A stretch of 5,939 nucleotides of DNA, taken from the NCBI GenBank assembly GCA_005777415.1, contig SXMI01000332.1:1-5939 (forward strand), given 5' to 3'. Under the pieces are notes generated by a model. The model saw nothing but the letters and a program-made list of their open reading frames with translations. It had not been told where the DNA came from and did not search any database. Shown in pieces: positions 5,779-5,939 of the stretch. The translations under genes and the position numbers were made by a program. Numbering within the stretch: the stretch's first letter is position 1; each line of letters opens with the position of its first letter. This DNA comes from Actinomycetota bacterium (lineage in GTDB: Bacteria; Actinomycetota; Acidimicrobiia; Acidimicrobiales; Microtrichaceae).

Positions 5779-5787
5779 GATCTAGCA
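5779..5787 (-). promoter_or_regulatory. Candidate leaderless extended -10 element for the lipoprotein gene
   Basis: On the minus strand TGC-TAGATC (hexamer 5779-5784) ends 6 nt before the GTG start of the lipoprotein gene. It has TA at positions 1-2 and an extended TGC, but position 6 is C rather than T. The 6-nt stretch before the start is CCTCCC, the opposite of a Shine-Dalgarno, which favours leaderless translation. Confidence 0.4.
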
Positions 5788-5860
5788 ACCCGGGCCGAAC
5801 CGGACGTGAACGTCAGGTGGACATCCGGGGGCGTGGCCCGCTGCGGGGAGTGCGTCGGGG

Positions 5861-5877
5861 TCCCGTGGGGCACGGGA
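5861..5877. terminator. Perfect hairpin between tRNA-Cys and the lipoprotein gene
   Basis: TCCCGTG (5861-5867), GGG, CACGGGA (5871-5877) is a perfect 7-bp stem with a 3-nt loop. It lies 33 nt downstream of the tRNA 3' end on the minus strand and about 90 nt before the lipoprotein start. No U-tract follows on either strand. It may end the tRNA transcript; an operator or chance hairpin is also possible. Nothing else is identifiable in the 138-nt gap 5773-5910 apart from the -10 candidate. Confidence 0.35.
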
Positions 5878-5910
5878 GCAGGGCTCCGGCGTGCATCCAC
5901 GGACCTGTCG

Positions 5911-5939
5911 AGGCGACGACCGGAATCGAACCGGTGTAC
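5911..5939 (-). tRNA. tRNA 3' end, probably tRNA-Cys (5' part beyond window)
   Basis: The minus strand reads GTAC, then a T arm ACCGG-TTCGATT-CCGGT, the 3' acceptor strand CGTCGCC and a T discriminator at 5911. The T arm pairs perfectly and TTCGATT is a standard T loop. U73, which only a few tRNAs use (Cys and Gly chiefly), together with the variable-loop end GTAC before the T stem, is typical of bacterial tRNA-Cys. The anticodon lies outside the window, so the identity is an inference. CCA is not encoded: the next bases are CGA, so the end must be added by CCA transferase. Confidence 0.75.

Noticed and set aside
4527..5939. Genomic island or integrated element bounded by the two tRNA genes.
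   Set aside because: No integrase, direct att-like repeat of a tRNA 3' end, or base-composition shift is visible between them.

Overview
The window is ordinary chromosomal DNA from a high-GC bacterium. GC is very high throughout, GTG starts are common, Shine-Dalgarno sequences are nearly absent, and the acyl-CoA dehydrogenase and molybdopterin oxidoreductase are of actinobacterial style. I infer an actinobacterium, possibly of the Acidimicrobiia; the class is a guess from overall character, not from a marker gene. I see no mobile element, CRISPR array, phage gene or toxin-antitoxin pair.

Layout, left half (+ strand): the last 60 codons of a citrate synthase (1-185), then 18 nt later an acyl-CoA dehydrogenase (204-1316). 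After a 45-nt gap with its own candidate promoter comes a 740-residue molybdopterin oxidoreductase of the formate dehydrogenase/nitrate reductase superfamily (1362-3584). The first two genes could be co-transcribed and fit central carbon and acyl-CoA metabolism. The molybdoenzyme has a good [4Fe-4S] site but lacks the usual formate dehydrogenase active-site residues, so its substrate is unknown.

Right half (- strand), in transcription order from the right edge: the 3' end of a tRNA, probably tRNA-Cys (5911-5939, cut by the edge); a small secreted lipoprotein whose cysteine layout resembles neocarzinostatin-like domains (5224-5772); a four-helix membrane protein of unknown function (4630-5163); tRNA-Val(GAC) (4527-4603) with a rare C at position 33; and an alpha/beta hydrolase (3571-4488) whose 3' end overlaps the molybdoenzyme gene by 14 bp.

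The most coherent signal not covered by gene calls is regulatory. Four protein genes have a -10-like hexamer of form YANNNT (one ends in C) preceded by GC and placed exactly 6 nt before the start codon, the spacing expected for leaderless transcripts. A fifth copy lies just upstream of tRNA-Val. I do not see a new multi-gene system; the tRNA-Val C33, the molybdoenzyme active site and the lipoprotein fold deserve the closest second look.
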